The notes under the pieces are model-generated. The model made no database searches. It was not told the DNA's origin and was given only the letters and a program-made list of their open reading frames with translations. Source: Lotus japonicus (taxonomy: Eukaryota; Streptophyta; Magnoliopsida; Fabales; Fabaceae). From it: 64,000 nt of DNA. The position numbers and the translations under genes are program-made. This document shows positions 20,303 to 32,914 of the stretch, one piece after another; within the stretch, counting starts at the first letter, position 1; each line of letters opens with the position of its first letter. Location: assembly GCF_012489685.1 (NCBI RefSeq), contig NC_080044.1, positions 45,570,964 to 45,634,963 on the forward strand. Reading direction: 5' to 3'.

Positions 20303-20998
20303 GGCGGGCGAAATCGCGGGAAAATGAAAATTTCGCGATTCCGATTTTTGCAGCACGATCACCGAGAAATTCTAAGAGAGATTCTGGCGTCAGAAATCCA
20401 GAACTCAAAACAAACATCTAAGATTTGGGAAAAACGATATCGAAAAACTCAAAAGCGGTGTCGGTTAATCTGCCCCGAAAAACTACTTTTTGCTGTGATG
20501 CTCAGACGACAAAACTTCCAACAGAAGAAAGATTGGAAATGTCGAAACAAGTCTGGCAACGCGGACGGAATCTTCGTTAGAAGTCCCTAATAGAAAAAGT
20601 CTTCATCCATTGCTCGAAAATAGGGTTTCGAAGCAAGGAAATTAGCATCGGCGGACATCCGAAAAGTGAAACCTATCGTGCGTACAGTCCAGAGTTCCGA
20701 AATGAAACGCTGGTCGATGGAAAAATAAAGAGAATCTTTAAATTTTCCGAGAGTTCGAAATCTCACTCAAAACGTTGCTTTAAGAGCGAAATAGCCTATT
20801 CTGGACACGCTCGCCATAAGGCAGGTGTGCAGACGACTCGCACTAACTCCGAAAACAACTACGCAACATTCCTCAAGCAATTCCTGAACTTTCTTCTTCA
20901 TTAATCTTCCTCAAATATCAAACTCCTGTCACGCTTACACTGATCCTACGCGTGAGTCGGAAACTAGCTTGTTCTGAAAATTCAGGTCTTACAGAGAG

Positions 20999-21553
20999 AA
21001 TTTGTTAGTAGGACCGGAACTTCTGCAACAGATGACTGAGAAGATTAAACAGATCAGAGAGAAGATGAAGGCTTCTCAGGGTAGACAGAAGAGCTATGCA
21101 GATCAAAGGCGCAGAACCCTGGAATTTGAAGAGGGAGATCATGTGTTTCTGCGAGTTACTCAGACTACAGGAGTTGGTCGAGCAATCAAATCAAGAAAGC
21201 TTACGCCAAAGTTCATTGGACCTTATCAGATTACTCGTCGTGTAGGACCGGTAGTTTATCAGATCGCACTACCGCCTTTTCTATCAAACATTCACGATGT
21301 ATTCCATGCGACACAACTGCGGAAGTATATTGCTGATCCGACGCACGTCATCGAGTTGGATGACATTGAGTTGAAGGATAACTTGTCTTTCGAGACACCG
21401 CCAATCAGCATTGGTGACACAAGGATAAAGCAGTTGAGGGGAAAAGAGATCGAGTTAGTGAAGGTTATTTGGAACAAGGACACCGGCGATGCAACGTGGG
21501 AGCTGAAGGAAAAGATCAAGGAACAGTATCCAGAACTTTTTACTGACCCTTAA
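20999..21553 (+). pseudogene. pol: Integrase C-terminus and chromodomain of element B
   Basis: Direct continuation of the integrase cut at 16976. It contains the GPY/F-type C-terminal domain (GDHVFLRV, FIGPYQI, RRVGPVVYQIALPP) and ends with a chromodomain-like segment (LRGKEIELVKVIWNKDTGDATWELKEKI as separate motifs) before TAA. In relatives this domain directs integration to marked chromatin. The frame here is intact, but the protein is separated from its core by 4 kb of LTR. Confidence 0.88.
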
Positions 21554-21590
21554 GTTTCGAGGTCGAAACTTTCTTTTTGGAGGGTAGTAA

Positions 21591-24500
21591 TGTAAGGCCC
21601 AAGTTTGAACGCTTTGGATAAGTGAATAAAATAAAAGAGTTATTTGATTAAGATAAATTTGGGAAGGAAAGAGGTTCAGGAAAAGTCCAAGAATGTATCG
21701 AAAAACCGAAAGAGTTATAGCACGACTAACATACGCTTAATCCTAGGTCGAAGGTATTAGTGAATAGTTAATTTACGCTTTAGGACTCGATGGAAACTAA
21801 TTCCAAAAAATCCTCAGAGAAATGTTAGAACTTCTCTTTTCCGTCCTTAAACAACCATTTCGATGCGAAATCCTGGAAAGTACGAACGTCAAATTCCAAT
21901 TCTCGGAAGTTTGCCGAAACGGAATCCCTGATAGTTCGAAAAACCTAAGATCGACAGACGATGAAGACTTTTTCTATCCGGAAACTCAAATGAAGATTCC
22001 ACCCGCGTTCTCCTACTTCTCTCATCATTCCTAATCTTTCTTCAGAAGGAAGTTTTCTCATCCGACGATCACTGCAAAAAGTAGTTTTTCGGGATAAACC
22101 GACTTACACCGACTTATGCCGATTTTGGATCTTTTGGTTTAATTCCAAGAATTCTATTTTGAGTTCTGGAATTCTGTCGCCAGAACCTATCTTAGAATGC
22201 GCAGAGGAACGCGCAGGAAAAATCGGAATCGCAAAAAAATCATTTTTCCGTTTTTTCCAAAACCTATAAATAGCTTGAAAAATTAGATTTTTTTCACAAA
22301 ACCCATTTTCCCCACCCCTCCAAGCCGCGAGTTTCTAGAGAGAGAGAGAGATCCGGATCTTCGTCGTTTCTTGCCCGTTTGCTTCACCGATCGTCACTAA
22401 TCGAAGACCTCGAGGTAGGTAATCTATACTCTCCTTCGAATCGTCGTTTCTGTCCATTTCTCCTGCGACTTTCTGAGTTCAAAATTTTGAGGTTTTTGAA
22501 AAACTGTTCAAATCAGCTGATTTCAGCGTCTAAACTTCTTCCCTGCATGCTCCTGAGCGTGTTCTGCGGATTAGATTTTGTCAAATGTCGACGAAATGCC
22601 GCCGGGATCAATTTCTACCCTAAATACCCATTTTTCGGCAAAGTCGTAACCTTTACGCTCTAATCTATCGACTTGGCTTAGTGCTAGTAGGATTTGTCGT
22701 CATAAACGTCGTTGTGGACGTCCCCATCCAATTTGTTTTTCAAAAATCCAATTTTGAAATTCTGAGCTAAAAATAATGACCAAACTGCCCCTATATCAGT
22801 TTTCGATCCGAAAATTTTTCCGAGCTTAGAACCGTCTTAGTTACGGCTTATGTTAACCTAGGAACCAAGTTTGATCGAAGAAAAATCGACCCTCCCAATT
22901 AAGGAAAGTGGCCGAGAGCTATACCAAGGGGGGAGGAAATCCGACTTTTTCGAAAACTTGTCTTAACGCGTTAGATTGTCGTACCACAGAGTTTGTAATG
23001 TACCGTGTAACCCTAGGACTTATTGCTTGCTGAGTTTCTGACTCAATGTGTTGATTTCTGTGATTTTGGCTTAAGGTTCTTTTGAGGAGTTTCCTGGAGA
23101 TCAAGGCGAGGAACGTGAAGGAGGTTGTGAGGAAAACGCTGGAGGAGTTACAAGTGAGGGCTACTCTCTGAATTACTAGATAATGCTTTAGGTGTCGATG
23201 AAATTCGACTTGATTTATGTGTTATGCACCTAATTGCTAAATGTCTGAAATGATTTCTGAGGCTTCGGCCGAACTTGTTGAGTATTTGATGCCATGATAT
23301 TGTCTGCTAAATGATTCACATGCTATGTGCTACATGGTTAACTTAGGATGTGTTGGAATATGCTGTTTATGCTTTTGACTGAGCTGTTTTATTTATGCTA
23401 TTCCACTTATACATGAGATTCTGAGGAGTGAGGATTACGGGCAGGTCATGCCAAATTTTTATGAGATTTTGAGAGAGTTTTAAAGGACGAACGAAGTTCG
23501 GACCTTGTTATGTTTTAATGGATCGAGACCTTCTCAGGGAATTATTTGAGATTATGGGATCTCTAAAAACTCTTAGGAAGTATTATAAGATTAAAATGAA
23601 AACTATTTTATCACGGAAAACTCATAAGACATTAATCAACTTCTAAATCCTTTGAACAATAATGATACCCTTAGATAAGAGCTTAGAGCCTGAATATTAG
23701 TTTGGGAAATATGAGAAGTGTCGTCGAGTCCAAGTCTTGAGGAAACTTACAAGTTTCCGAGTATGCTTATACTCTTTTCGCTCGATGAGCAGTTTAATGT
23801 TTGGCTATCTAAAGTTTAGCCGGAGACTATAAGTTTCCAAGTACTTCGGTACCTTTTCGCTCGATGAGCAGTTTATTGATTGGCTATCTAAAGTTTAGCC
23901 GGGAACCATGAGTTCCAAAGTATCTTCTTCTTCTTTTGATTAATTCATTTTGTCGCAGAATCGACGTTTGCCTTAGGGTAGGCTTTTTAGAGACAATAAG
24001 TTAGCTAGAACACGTGACGACGTGTCGAGTGAGGTCGGAGACGTTGTTTGGCTAATCACTTGCATTCATGCACTCATTTTGAGGTTAATACACGGCGGAT
24101 TACCGGACCTCGGTGGATTCCAAAATGGTCATAAGACCCGGATTTCCATATTTAGGACACTACGGTGGTCCTTAGTAGCAGACGGAATGGCAGACCTACG
24201 GGTTCACTGCTGATCTGACTACTTTTGTGTGGTGTAAGAGGCGCCCGAGCGGAATGGTCCCACTTTGGCCGGTGTTAGGGCTGACTCGATGGTGTCCATC
24301 CTTCTTCCGGAATGCATTTTGTTACCCAGCATTGCATTTCATGCAACATACATGCTGACTTAGTTGCTGAGTGTGATTGGTACCTGTTTATCCTACTTGA
24401 GGCATGCTAATTCTTATTATTATCTTTATATTCATTGTGATATATGCAACCCTAGGATGTTATCCCTAAACTCTAAGCCTGAGAGGCTAATAATTATTAT

Positions 24501-25170
24501 CCCATATATATATATCTGGCTTTAATATTTATATAATTCTTTGGAGTTGACCCTCGCGTCTTCTATGTGTGTTTGGGCGGACTACGCCTTTGTCAGATGT
24601 CCATGGCGGACCGGTTCACGATGGTTCACCCTTCAGGGGAAACTAGGTTGAAGAAGCTTGATCAGGAGGACTACGGTTCAGGGGTGGTCGACCCCGCTGG
24701 CCACCGAGCGACTTACTCGAGATGGGATTAGTGTAGGAGTAGAGTCTTAGCTCTGACCGTCATTGTTTCTTTGGGGACAGGGTAGTTTCCCGCCTATAGC
24801 TTTTTGTGTGGTTCCTCTACGGGGATCACAGAGAGTTGGTTGGGCTAAGAGGTCTTGCTCTAGGCCATCTGGGCTAACTCATTCTCATTTTGAGGGATAG
24901 TGTTGCGGACACTTGACTTTTCTTTTGGTTTGTACTTTTGCCTACGGGCGTTACTCTTTTTCTGTCACCCGTCACTGGAGGTTACTCGTGACGTGGTAGT
25001 GTTTAGCGAGGCATGTATATATAGTTGTATAGTAGTTCCTTTTATCTTTTGTTGGGGAGTTTTATTGCTTTCTGTCTTTAGTTATATTGTCGAAAAAAAT
25101 AATTCACGTTACCGCTTAAAGTATTTTCTTTTGGTTACTAAAGTGACGCCACCGAAATCGGGGTGTTACA
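21591..25170 (+). repeat. 3' LTR of element B
   Basis: 3580 bp, the same length as the 5' LTR, starting after the polypurine tract at 21579-21590. Three substitutions were seen by eye. Confidence 0.95.
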
Positions 25171-25175
25171 GAGTT

Positions 25176-25502
25176 TGTCGGACGTAGGAAGTCTTTTGAG
25201 GCCGTTTTGGGCCGACTTACTTTCGTTGGAGGACTGTACTCAGAATACTTAACCTTTGTTTTAGTTTGTACATATTTGCCCACTGACACTACCTTTCCGT
25301 CACTGGAGGTCACTCGTGACGATGTTTAGTTGCAGCGAGGGCTGTGCTTGTATTGTATATTAATCGCTGTTAATCGCGATTGGGTTGAGTCTTTATTTCG
25401 ACAAGTCTTTTTATTTAAACAAAACAAAAAAAAATACCTGCTTTTTCCGCTTTATTTTATTTTGAGTTACTAAAGTGACGCCACCGAAATCGGGGTGTTA
25501 CA
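25176..25502 (+). repeat. LTR A2, 3' remainder
   Basis: Continues the LTR interrupted at 9694, after the gagtt duplication (25171-25175), and ends GTGTTACA before the second family A primer-binding site. Confidence 0.95.
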
Positions 25503-25714
25503 TTGTGGTATCAGAGCTTGTCGAGTCTTTCGGGAGTCTTTGGGGAATAGGTCTTCTGTGCTATGTTGTGTGACTCTGCAAAGAGTGAAAATTGATTGTC
25601 TGCCGAGCGATTTTTCGCTTAGAATTGATTGAAGTTAGTGCTTAATCATATTGTATAGTTATGTTAGATGCTATCTTATGATTAGTACTAACTGTTTGTT
25701 TGACTAAACAGAAC

Positions 25715-27007
25715 ATGGTGAACATGAACCAACTCGCTGGGGCAATGACTACTATGGCCCAGGCAATGACAAATCAAACTGCGGAGAACGCTCAGTGGCG
25801 TGCTGACAAGGCTGAACGTGAGCGTCATAAGCGTGAGAGGGAGGTAGCCCTAGACCAGAATAGGGGGCTGACTGATTTCAGGCGACAGGATCCGCCCAAG
25901 TTCACGGGTGGGACTGACCCAGACAGAGCGGACCTATGGATCCAAGAGATTGAAAAGATTTTTGGGGTACTGCATACCGCCGAAGGGGCTAAGGTGGGCC
26001 TGGCAACTTATCTGCTGCTGGGCGATGCTGAGTACTGGTGGAGGGGTACCAGAGGAATGATGGAAGCAAATAATGTGGAAGTGAACTGGGCTTCATTTCG
26101 TGCTGCTTTTCTGGAGAAGTATTTTCCAGATAGTGCCCGTGACGAGCGTGAGGCACAGTTTCTGACTCTTCGTCAGGGTAGCATGTCCATTCCGGAATAT
26201 GCTGCTAAGCTGGAATCGTTGGCCAAACACTTTCGATTCTTCCGCAATGGGGTCGATGAACCCTACATGTGCAAACGCTTTGTGAATGGGCTGAGGCCTG
26301 ACATTGAGGACTCAGTGAAACCGTTGGGAATCATGCGCTTCCAGTCCTTGGTTGAGAAAGCCACAGAAGTGGAGTTAATGAAGAACAAGAGGTTGAATCG
26401 TGCTGGAACTGGAGGACCAGTAAGGTCAGGTCCTCAGAACTATAAAGGAAGAGGTAAATTCAAACAGAGGAGGCCGTATCAGCATCCAGAGGGGAGAAGT
26501 TTTACCCCAAGATCTTATAAGCCTTTGACTACTGCCACTCCAGGGGTAGGAAGTCAATCAGCACACCCAGAGGTGACATGTTTCAGGTGTGGAAAGAATG
26601 GACACTATGCTAATGCATGTCTGAACCAAGGGCCTCGATGTTTCAATTGCAACCAGCCAGGGCATGTGGCCGTCGATTGTAGGGCACACAAGGTGGAGCC
26701 AACTATTAATGCTGTGAAAGGAAAGCGCCCTGCTGCTGGAGGAAGAGTTTATATCATGGACTGTGAAGGAATTGAAGGTGCTAATGGGTTAATCAGAGGA
26801 GAGCGTAAGAACGATGGTAACCTTCTAACCATCCTTTCTCATTCTAGTACAATACGCTCCAATACTCTCGTAGCACATGCAACGTACCTATTTTACTTAT
26901 ATTGTTTAAGCTTTGACCTTATAGTTATTACGCCTAATAGTACTTTATTTGACCGTTGCTCGTGTTTAAACTATAGAAGTTACATGAGGTTTAGAATAAC
27001 ACGTTAA
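25715..27007 (+). CDS. gag: Gag of family A, copy 2
   Basis: The same 430-residue protein as copy 1, including capsid, the two CCHC knuckles and the lost protease active site. It differs by a silent change at 26253 (gtc against gtt in copy 1). The reading frame is intact in all three copies, although the array looks like a recombination product. Confidence 0.9.
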   Translation: MVNMNQLAGAMTTMAQAMTNQTAENAQWRADKAERERHKREREVALDQNRGLTDFRRQDPPKFTGGTDPDRADLWIQEIEKIFGVLHTAEGAKVGLATYLLLGDAEYWWRGTRGMMEANNVEVNWASFRAAFLEKYFPDSARDEREAQFLTLRQGSMSIPEYAAKLESLAKHFRFFRNGVDEPYMCKRFVNGLRPDIEDSVKPLGIMRFQSLVEKATEVELMKNKRLNRAGTGGPVRSGPQNYKGRGKFKQRRPYQHPEGRSFTPRSYKPLTTATPGVGSQSAHPEVTCFRCGKNGHYANACLNQGPRCFNCNQPGHVAVDCRAHKVEPTINAVKGKRPAAGGRVYIMDCEGIEGANGLIRGERKNDGNLLTILSHSSTIRSNTLVAHATYLFYLYCLSFDLIVITPNSTLFDRCSCLNYRSYMRFRITR

Positions 27008-28674
27008 GCCTAGAAAAGTAGTCTTGCACCGATGTGTTTAACAAAGAAGCTAGAAGCTGAAGGATGAATCTCAGGGAGATTCCGTATGGATAGTATATGT
27101 ATGGTGTCGAGAGTGTGTAGTTCCGTAGCGGCATCATTGAGGATTTAATATCAAGATCTCTGTGACTACTGGATGTTAGGAACTCATCGACTGTTCCAGT
27201 GGGTTTTTCTAAATCTTCACCTTCGATGTATTAGGCCTGATCAACTTAATATTGAGGGGGTGATATTCGGAATCAGAACTGGCAATGGACTTTGATAGAT
27301 GGATTGGTAAGATTAATTTGATTGGATCGAGGATTAGTGGAGTCGGGAAGTAAAGTTTTTGTTAAGTAATTGATTTCCTTTGGGGAGGAGTTATAGTTTA
27401 AGAAATGGATATTCATTTAAGAAGTATTGAAGAATTAAAGGACATTTGAGGTCCAAACTTGGTGAAAGTTTAGGTTTTAAGTCTATGAATTCTTGTCTCA
27501 AGTGCGTAGGACTCAAGGTTTGTCAGGTTTTGATCGAGAGACTAAGTATCGGATTGATTGGAGGACGATCTAGTTACGGAAATAAAGAGTTAGTATTAAG
27601 ATGAATACTTGAGGTTGTTATATGTGGACAAATTTCTTAGAGTCTAAGAATGAATGGAGCTTTGTTATGGATTTCGATGTTGCATGCTAGGGTAGCAAGT
27701 GAATTTCACTAAGTTAAGTGAGGATCTTAGGGTTAAGATTGACCTTGGGAGGTGAAAATCATGTTCGAATAGGAGAGTTAGTGGTGTTAGCATTAACGAT
27801 TGTAGTTAAACCTCAGAATGTTGAGGGATCGGATGATAAAATGACTAGTTAAGTTTCCCGAAGTAAGTTATGATTTGATCTTCTAGGGAATAAGTTCGGA
27901 TTTGGGGGAAGTGTTAAGGATTTTAGGTAATTGTAAAGTGGGTTGTGAATTAGTGAAGGTTGGTTTTATGGTTTGAGTAAGGGAAGTCTCGAAAAAGGGA
28001 GATGACAATGATGGATTGGAAGATATTGATATGATGATTAGCTTATGAGTTGCTGATGAATGGATGTTAAAAGGGATTGGGTCTAGCGATGCACAAGGTA
28101 TTAAGACTCAAGTCGAGTTTTAATTTGAATGATGACTAAGTAGAAGATTGATTTCAGGGTGCGAATAAGGATAGTTACGAAGATAGAGGTAATGATTAAT
28201 GGACTAGTAGATTCCAAGGGAATTGTTCGTCTATGAGTTATAGAGCGATCGAGTTAAGTTTTGAAACATGAGTGAAGATCACAAGGACAAGTTGAACATT
28301 CACTCTGGAATGGCAGAGGTGTACGAGTTTTAAGCAGAATATCGGACGAACGAAAGTAAATGAGCAAGTGGATAAGGCTGTGCGATTGTACGGAGTGCCA
28401 ACCAATATTATTTCCAATACAGAACCGACACGAGTGGTCGAGCCGGACGACATAGAGCTGAAAGATGAACTGTCTTTCGAAAACGCCGCCAATTAGCATT
28501 GGTGACACAAGGATAAAACAGTTGAGGGGAATAGAGATTGTGTTGGTGACAATCATTTGGAACAAGGACATATGCGATGCTACATGGGAGCTTAAGGAAC
28601 AGATCGAAGAACAGTATCCGGAATTTCTACTGAACCGTAAGTTTCGAGGTCGAAACTTTCTTTTTGGAGGGTAG
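27008..28674 (+). pseudogene. Family A internal region 2: filler and chromodomain remnant
   Basis: The same content as 4326-5992: non-coding filler to about 28267, then the broken integrase piece and the chromodomain-like tail. No functional pol. Confidence 0.72.
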
Positions 28675-28677
28675 TAA

Positions 28678-31600
28678 TGTGAGACCCAAGATTTTAAGCT
28701 TAGAATAAATTAGTGAAATTCCTTATTAACGAATAAGTTCGATGTATCGTGAAGGGAAACCTGAACAAGAGTTTATTGGATGAAATAAATTTATGAAGGA
28801 GAAGGTTCAGGAAAAGTTCAAGGATTGTATCAAAACCGATAAAAGTATAGCACGACTAACATTCGCCTAATCTTAGGTCAAAGACACTAGTAAATAGCTA
28901 ATTTACACTTTAGGACGCGATGGAAACTAATTCCAAAAATCTTCAGAGAAATGTTAGAATTTCTCTTATTCGTCAGTAAACAAGTATTTCGATGCGAAAC
29001 CCTGGAATGTACGAACGTCAAATTCCAATTCTCTGAAGTTTGCCGAAACGGAATCCCTGATAGTTCAAAAACCCTAAAATCGACGGACGATGAAGACTTT
29101 TTCTATTCGGAGCTTCAAATAAAGATTTCATCCGCGCATGCCCACTCTAATCGACGTTCCGAATCTTTCTTCAGAAGGAAGTTTCTGCATCCGAGGTCAA
29201 TATCATAAAGTGCATAAAGTGCATTTTAATGCCGGTAAGCATTAAAAACAAGCCTCGAAAACCAAAAATCATACTGATATTTCTTTGAAGAATTAGAAGA
29301 TTCAGCGGGAAGAATATTGTGTCTAAAATACGTTGGAATCAGTAGGAAAAATCGGAATCGCGAAATTTTCATTTTTCCGCGTTTTCCATTTCCTATATAT
29401 AGTATGAAAAATGAAAAAAAAAAACAAAAAATTGCCATTTGGAGAGGGAGTGGCCGAGAGCTTGGAGGAGAGAAAGAGGAGAAGTGATTTTCGCCGTTTC
29501 TTGCCCGATTGCTTCACCGTTCGTTGCTAATCGAAGACATCGAGGTATAGTTACTATCCCTCACTTCTGATCGTCAGATCTGTCGACTTTTTCTATGTTT
29601 TTCTGAGCTCAAAGTTTGGAGCTTTTTGTAAAACTGTCCAAATAAGCTTATTTGGGTGTCTAAACTTAATGCCCACGTGCTCTAGAGCATGAATATCCAG
29701 TTTTTTTCGACTGAATCCTGTCGAATCGTCGCAGAGGTCAAGTTTTCTGAAAATACCCATTTTCTGACAGAGGTTCCGCTTTTTGGATCAAAAACTCTCG
29801 ACTGAGCTTAGCTTCAGTAGGATTAGTTGTTATAAATGTCGTTAGGATCGAGCTCATCAAATTTGTTTTTCGAAATTCTGATTTTGAGTTTCCGAGCTAA
29901 AAATAATGACCAAAATACCCCTGCGACAATTTTCGACCCGATAATTTTTCTGAGAGTTTCCCTGGCCTAGATATCGCCTAAGAATACCTAGGGATTGATT
30001 TAGATCGAAGAAAAAGTTCGAAAACCCTATTTTCTATAGTGGCCGAAACCTATTTGCTTGGGTACCGTGTCCAAAAATAATTTTTGAGTCTCTATGACCT
30101 GAGCCATTGCGTAGCTCTTTCAATTGTGGAAATTTTGGCGCCGGTTTCGTGTCATTCCGAGTTCTGTAGCTCAAGTTATGCACGTTTTAGCGAATAAAGT
30201 GTTTTTGTACAAAACCTGAATCGAGTCAAAACTCATCCATCCGGGGAAAGCCCTTCCTTTCGTGCCTAAATGTTGTACTCTGAAGTTTCTTGAGCTTAGT
30301 CGAACATTAGTTAGGATTGTTTCGACTGTATCGACTTGTGTTGATTCATTATTGCTTTGTTTGCTCAAAGGTTCAATTGTGGAAACCTTGGGATTGACTG
30401 AACAAGCTTGTGAGGGAGACCTACACCGCGAGACTGGAACAACTCGAGGTTAGGGCAACTTACTTACTAGCTATTTTTGTGTGTAGGCGTCGATAAATTC
30501 GACTTGAATGTATTGTGATCGTGAGTGGCAACTCACCGTTATTAGTTAATGACCTAGAGTCGACTTGTTCGACTTATTTGTTAAATTCTGCACAAATATT
30601 GCATGAACTGTTCTGAAAAATGTTTTCTAGAGGCTTCGACCGAGTGAACTTATATGAGACGTGTGTCTCCGTTTTCTGAGAGGCTTCGGCCGTTTACTGG
30701 TTTCTGTCTTATCGCTTTCTAGTGGACATGACAGGGTTATGTTTTGCAGCACTGCATTAATGTTTCATCGCTCAATAGAGCTTGATTTATTTGTGTTTAA
30801 GATTAAAATGTGCTGACTGTATTCGTGCATTTAATGCGACTTTCGGAGTGTGGATTACACTTATCTTCGTCATGGCAATGACGGGTTTGTTTTGGGAATG
30901 TTTGATAGGTCGAACCAAGGTTCGAGCCTTTATTGTTTTAGGAATCGAGACCTTCCCGGGGAATTACTTGGGTTTATGGGGATCTATTACTTATAGAGTT
31001 TTGAAACAAACGAAATCAGAACTTGATTTGTAAATGAAATTCATAATACACTAATCAAAGATAGAACACATTTTAAATAATGATGATAACCTCTTGGAAA
31101 AGACTTAGGATGTGAAAATGGTTTGGAAAACGGGAAGGGTCGACAATCTAAGTGTGAGGAAAACTTTGAGTGCGATAGCACCTTTTGTTTCTTTAGTGGT
31201 TTATCTAGCCATCCAAAGGATGAGCCTGGGATGATTGGAAAGTCCCCAAGTGCGAGTGCACCATCTTTGCTCATTGAGCAGCCTTTCGGCCATCGAGCTG
31301 ATGAGCCTGAGTAAATTGAAAAGTCACTGAGTGCGAGCAGCATTCTCCTTGTTCGTTGAACAGTCTATTCGACCATCGAGCTGGTGAGTCAAAGTAACTT
31401 GAAAAGTCACTGAATGCCAGATGCATTCTTTTGCTCGTTGAGCAGTTTGTTTGGCCATCGTGACCGTGAGCCCAAGTGACTAGTAAAGTTACCAAATGCG
31501 ATTAGCACTTCTTTGTTTACCTTAGAGTATTGTAGAGACAATGTACTCTAGCTAGACACGCGTGCCTTGGTGAGGACGATTCGTTGTTTGGCTAACCATA

Positions 31601-32702
31601 TTGCATTCATGCATACATTTCTTGGAAAGTGTGCTGCTTTCCGAAGGACGATCTCAGATCGGACTTCAACGGAGCTTGATGCCCCAAATGGAGCTAGCTG
31701 CTTCACAAGAGCGTGCTGCTTCCCAGGAGCGTGCTGCTTCATAAAAGCGAGATGCTTTAGCAAAGCGAGGTGCTTGGCTTGTCCCATCCATCGAGATGGT
31801 GACATTTTATCCGGATCATCTTTTGAGCATGACATTGCACTGGCACGCCATGCACCTAACCATACTCTTGAATGTTATTGTGATTTGTTGTTGATAAACA
31901 TCGTTATATATATCTTGATGATTTTATGTTGATAAACATGCTATGTATCAACCTTAGGGTAGGCAATACATGACTTATACGTATATATACAACATATATA
32001 TATACCCCCTTTAACACATGTTGTTTGTATTATCTATTTTATTCCGTGAGTTGACCCTAGCGCCTTGGCTTTGTGTGTACGTTTGTGTTTGGGCGGTCGG
32101 CCTGCTGCCAGGCGTCCGTCAGCCGGTTCATGATGATTCGTTGTGCGGGAAAGACCCGGAGCGTAATGACTATTACTAAAGCTTTCGACGAGGACCCGGA
32201 CTTCAGGCCTGATCGAGGAAGGGTCGATGAAAGTAGTGTGGGTCATGGGTGGTTAGAGTCTTTGAGATGGTTGTTAGAGTCATAGCTCTGATTGTCATTC
32301 CTTATTTTGGGGCAGGGCAGGTCCCCGACTATTAGCTTTTCATGTGATTCCCTTCCATGAGGATCACAGGGAGTTTGTCGGACGTAGGAAGTCTTTTGAG
32401 GCCGTTTTGGGCCGACTTACTTTCGTTGGAGGACTGTACTCAGAATACTTAACCTTTGTTTTAGTTTGTACATATTTGCCCACGGACACTACCTTTCCGT
32501 CACTGGAGGTCACTCGTGACGATGTTTAGTTGCAGCGAGGGCTGTGCTTGTATTGTATATTAATCGCTGTTAATCGCGATTGGGTTGAGTCTTTATTTCG
32601 ACAAGTCTTTTTATTTAAACAAAACAAAAAAAAATACCTGCTTTTTCCGCTTTATTTTATTTTGAGTTACTAAAGTGACGCCACCGAAATCGGGGTGTTA
32701 CA
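28678..32702 (+). repeat. LTR A3
   Basis: 4025 bp, one base shorter than A2 in a poly-A run near 29413. TATA box at 29394-29402. It shares several variants with A4 against A2 (for example near 28898, 29138 and 29336) and one with A2 against A4 (near 31464). Confidence 0.95.
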
Positions 32703-32914
32703 TTGTGGTATCAGAGCTTGTCGAGTCTTTCGGGAGTCTTTGGGGAATAGGTCTTCTGTGCTAGGTTGTGTGACTCTGCAAAGAGTGAAAATTGATTGTC
32801 TGCCGAGCGATTTTTCGCTTAGAATTGATTGAAGTTAGTGCTTAATCATATTGTATAGTTATGTTAGATGCTATCTTATGATTAGTACTAACTGTTTGTT
32901 TGACTAAACAGAAC

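Larger units (their letters stand above)
16977..20993 (-). repeat. Solo LTR of family C
   Basis: 4017 bp, reading on the minus strand from TGTAAGACC to GTGTTACA, with matching 5-bp duplications and no internal region, so the element was reduced by LTR-LTR recombination. It shares the long-LTR plan of A and B: TATA box (20295-20302), donor-like CGAG|GTAA (20163-20168), two repeat arrays (18373-18600, 18693-18835), the conserved block (18602-18630), an LTR ORF (17446-18147) and the conserved U5 end. Confidence 0.93.
16972..20998. other. Target-site duplication gagag flanking the family C solo LTR
   Basis: gagag at 16972-16976 and again at 20994-20998. The uninterrupted B copy (minus, near 61455) has the site once, so this is a clean insertion scar. 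Confidence 0.93.
9695..25170 (+). mobile_element. Element B, complete Tekay-type chromovirus nested in LTR A2
   Basis: A 15476-bp insertion with 3580-bp LTRs (9695-13274 and 21591-25170), TGTAA/TTACA ends and a perfect 5-bp duplication gagtt on both sides. By eye the LTRs differ at three positions (10528/22424, 10751/22647, 11488/23384), so the insertion is recent. The internal region holds a capsid-less Gag, the A/B filler, an RNase H tail with integrase and chromodomain, and a solo LTR of family C. No protease active site or reverse transcriptase is present, so it is not autonomous. Confidence 0.95.
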
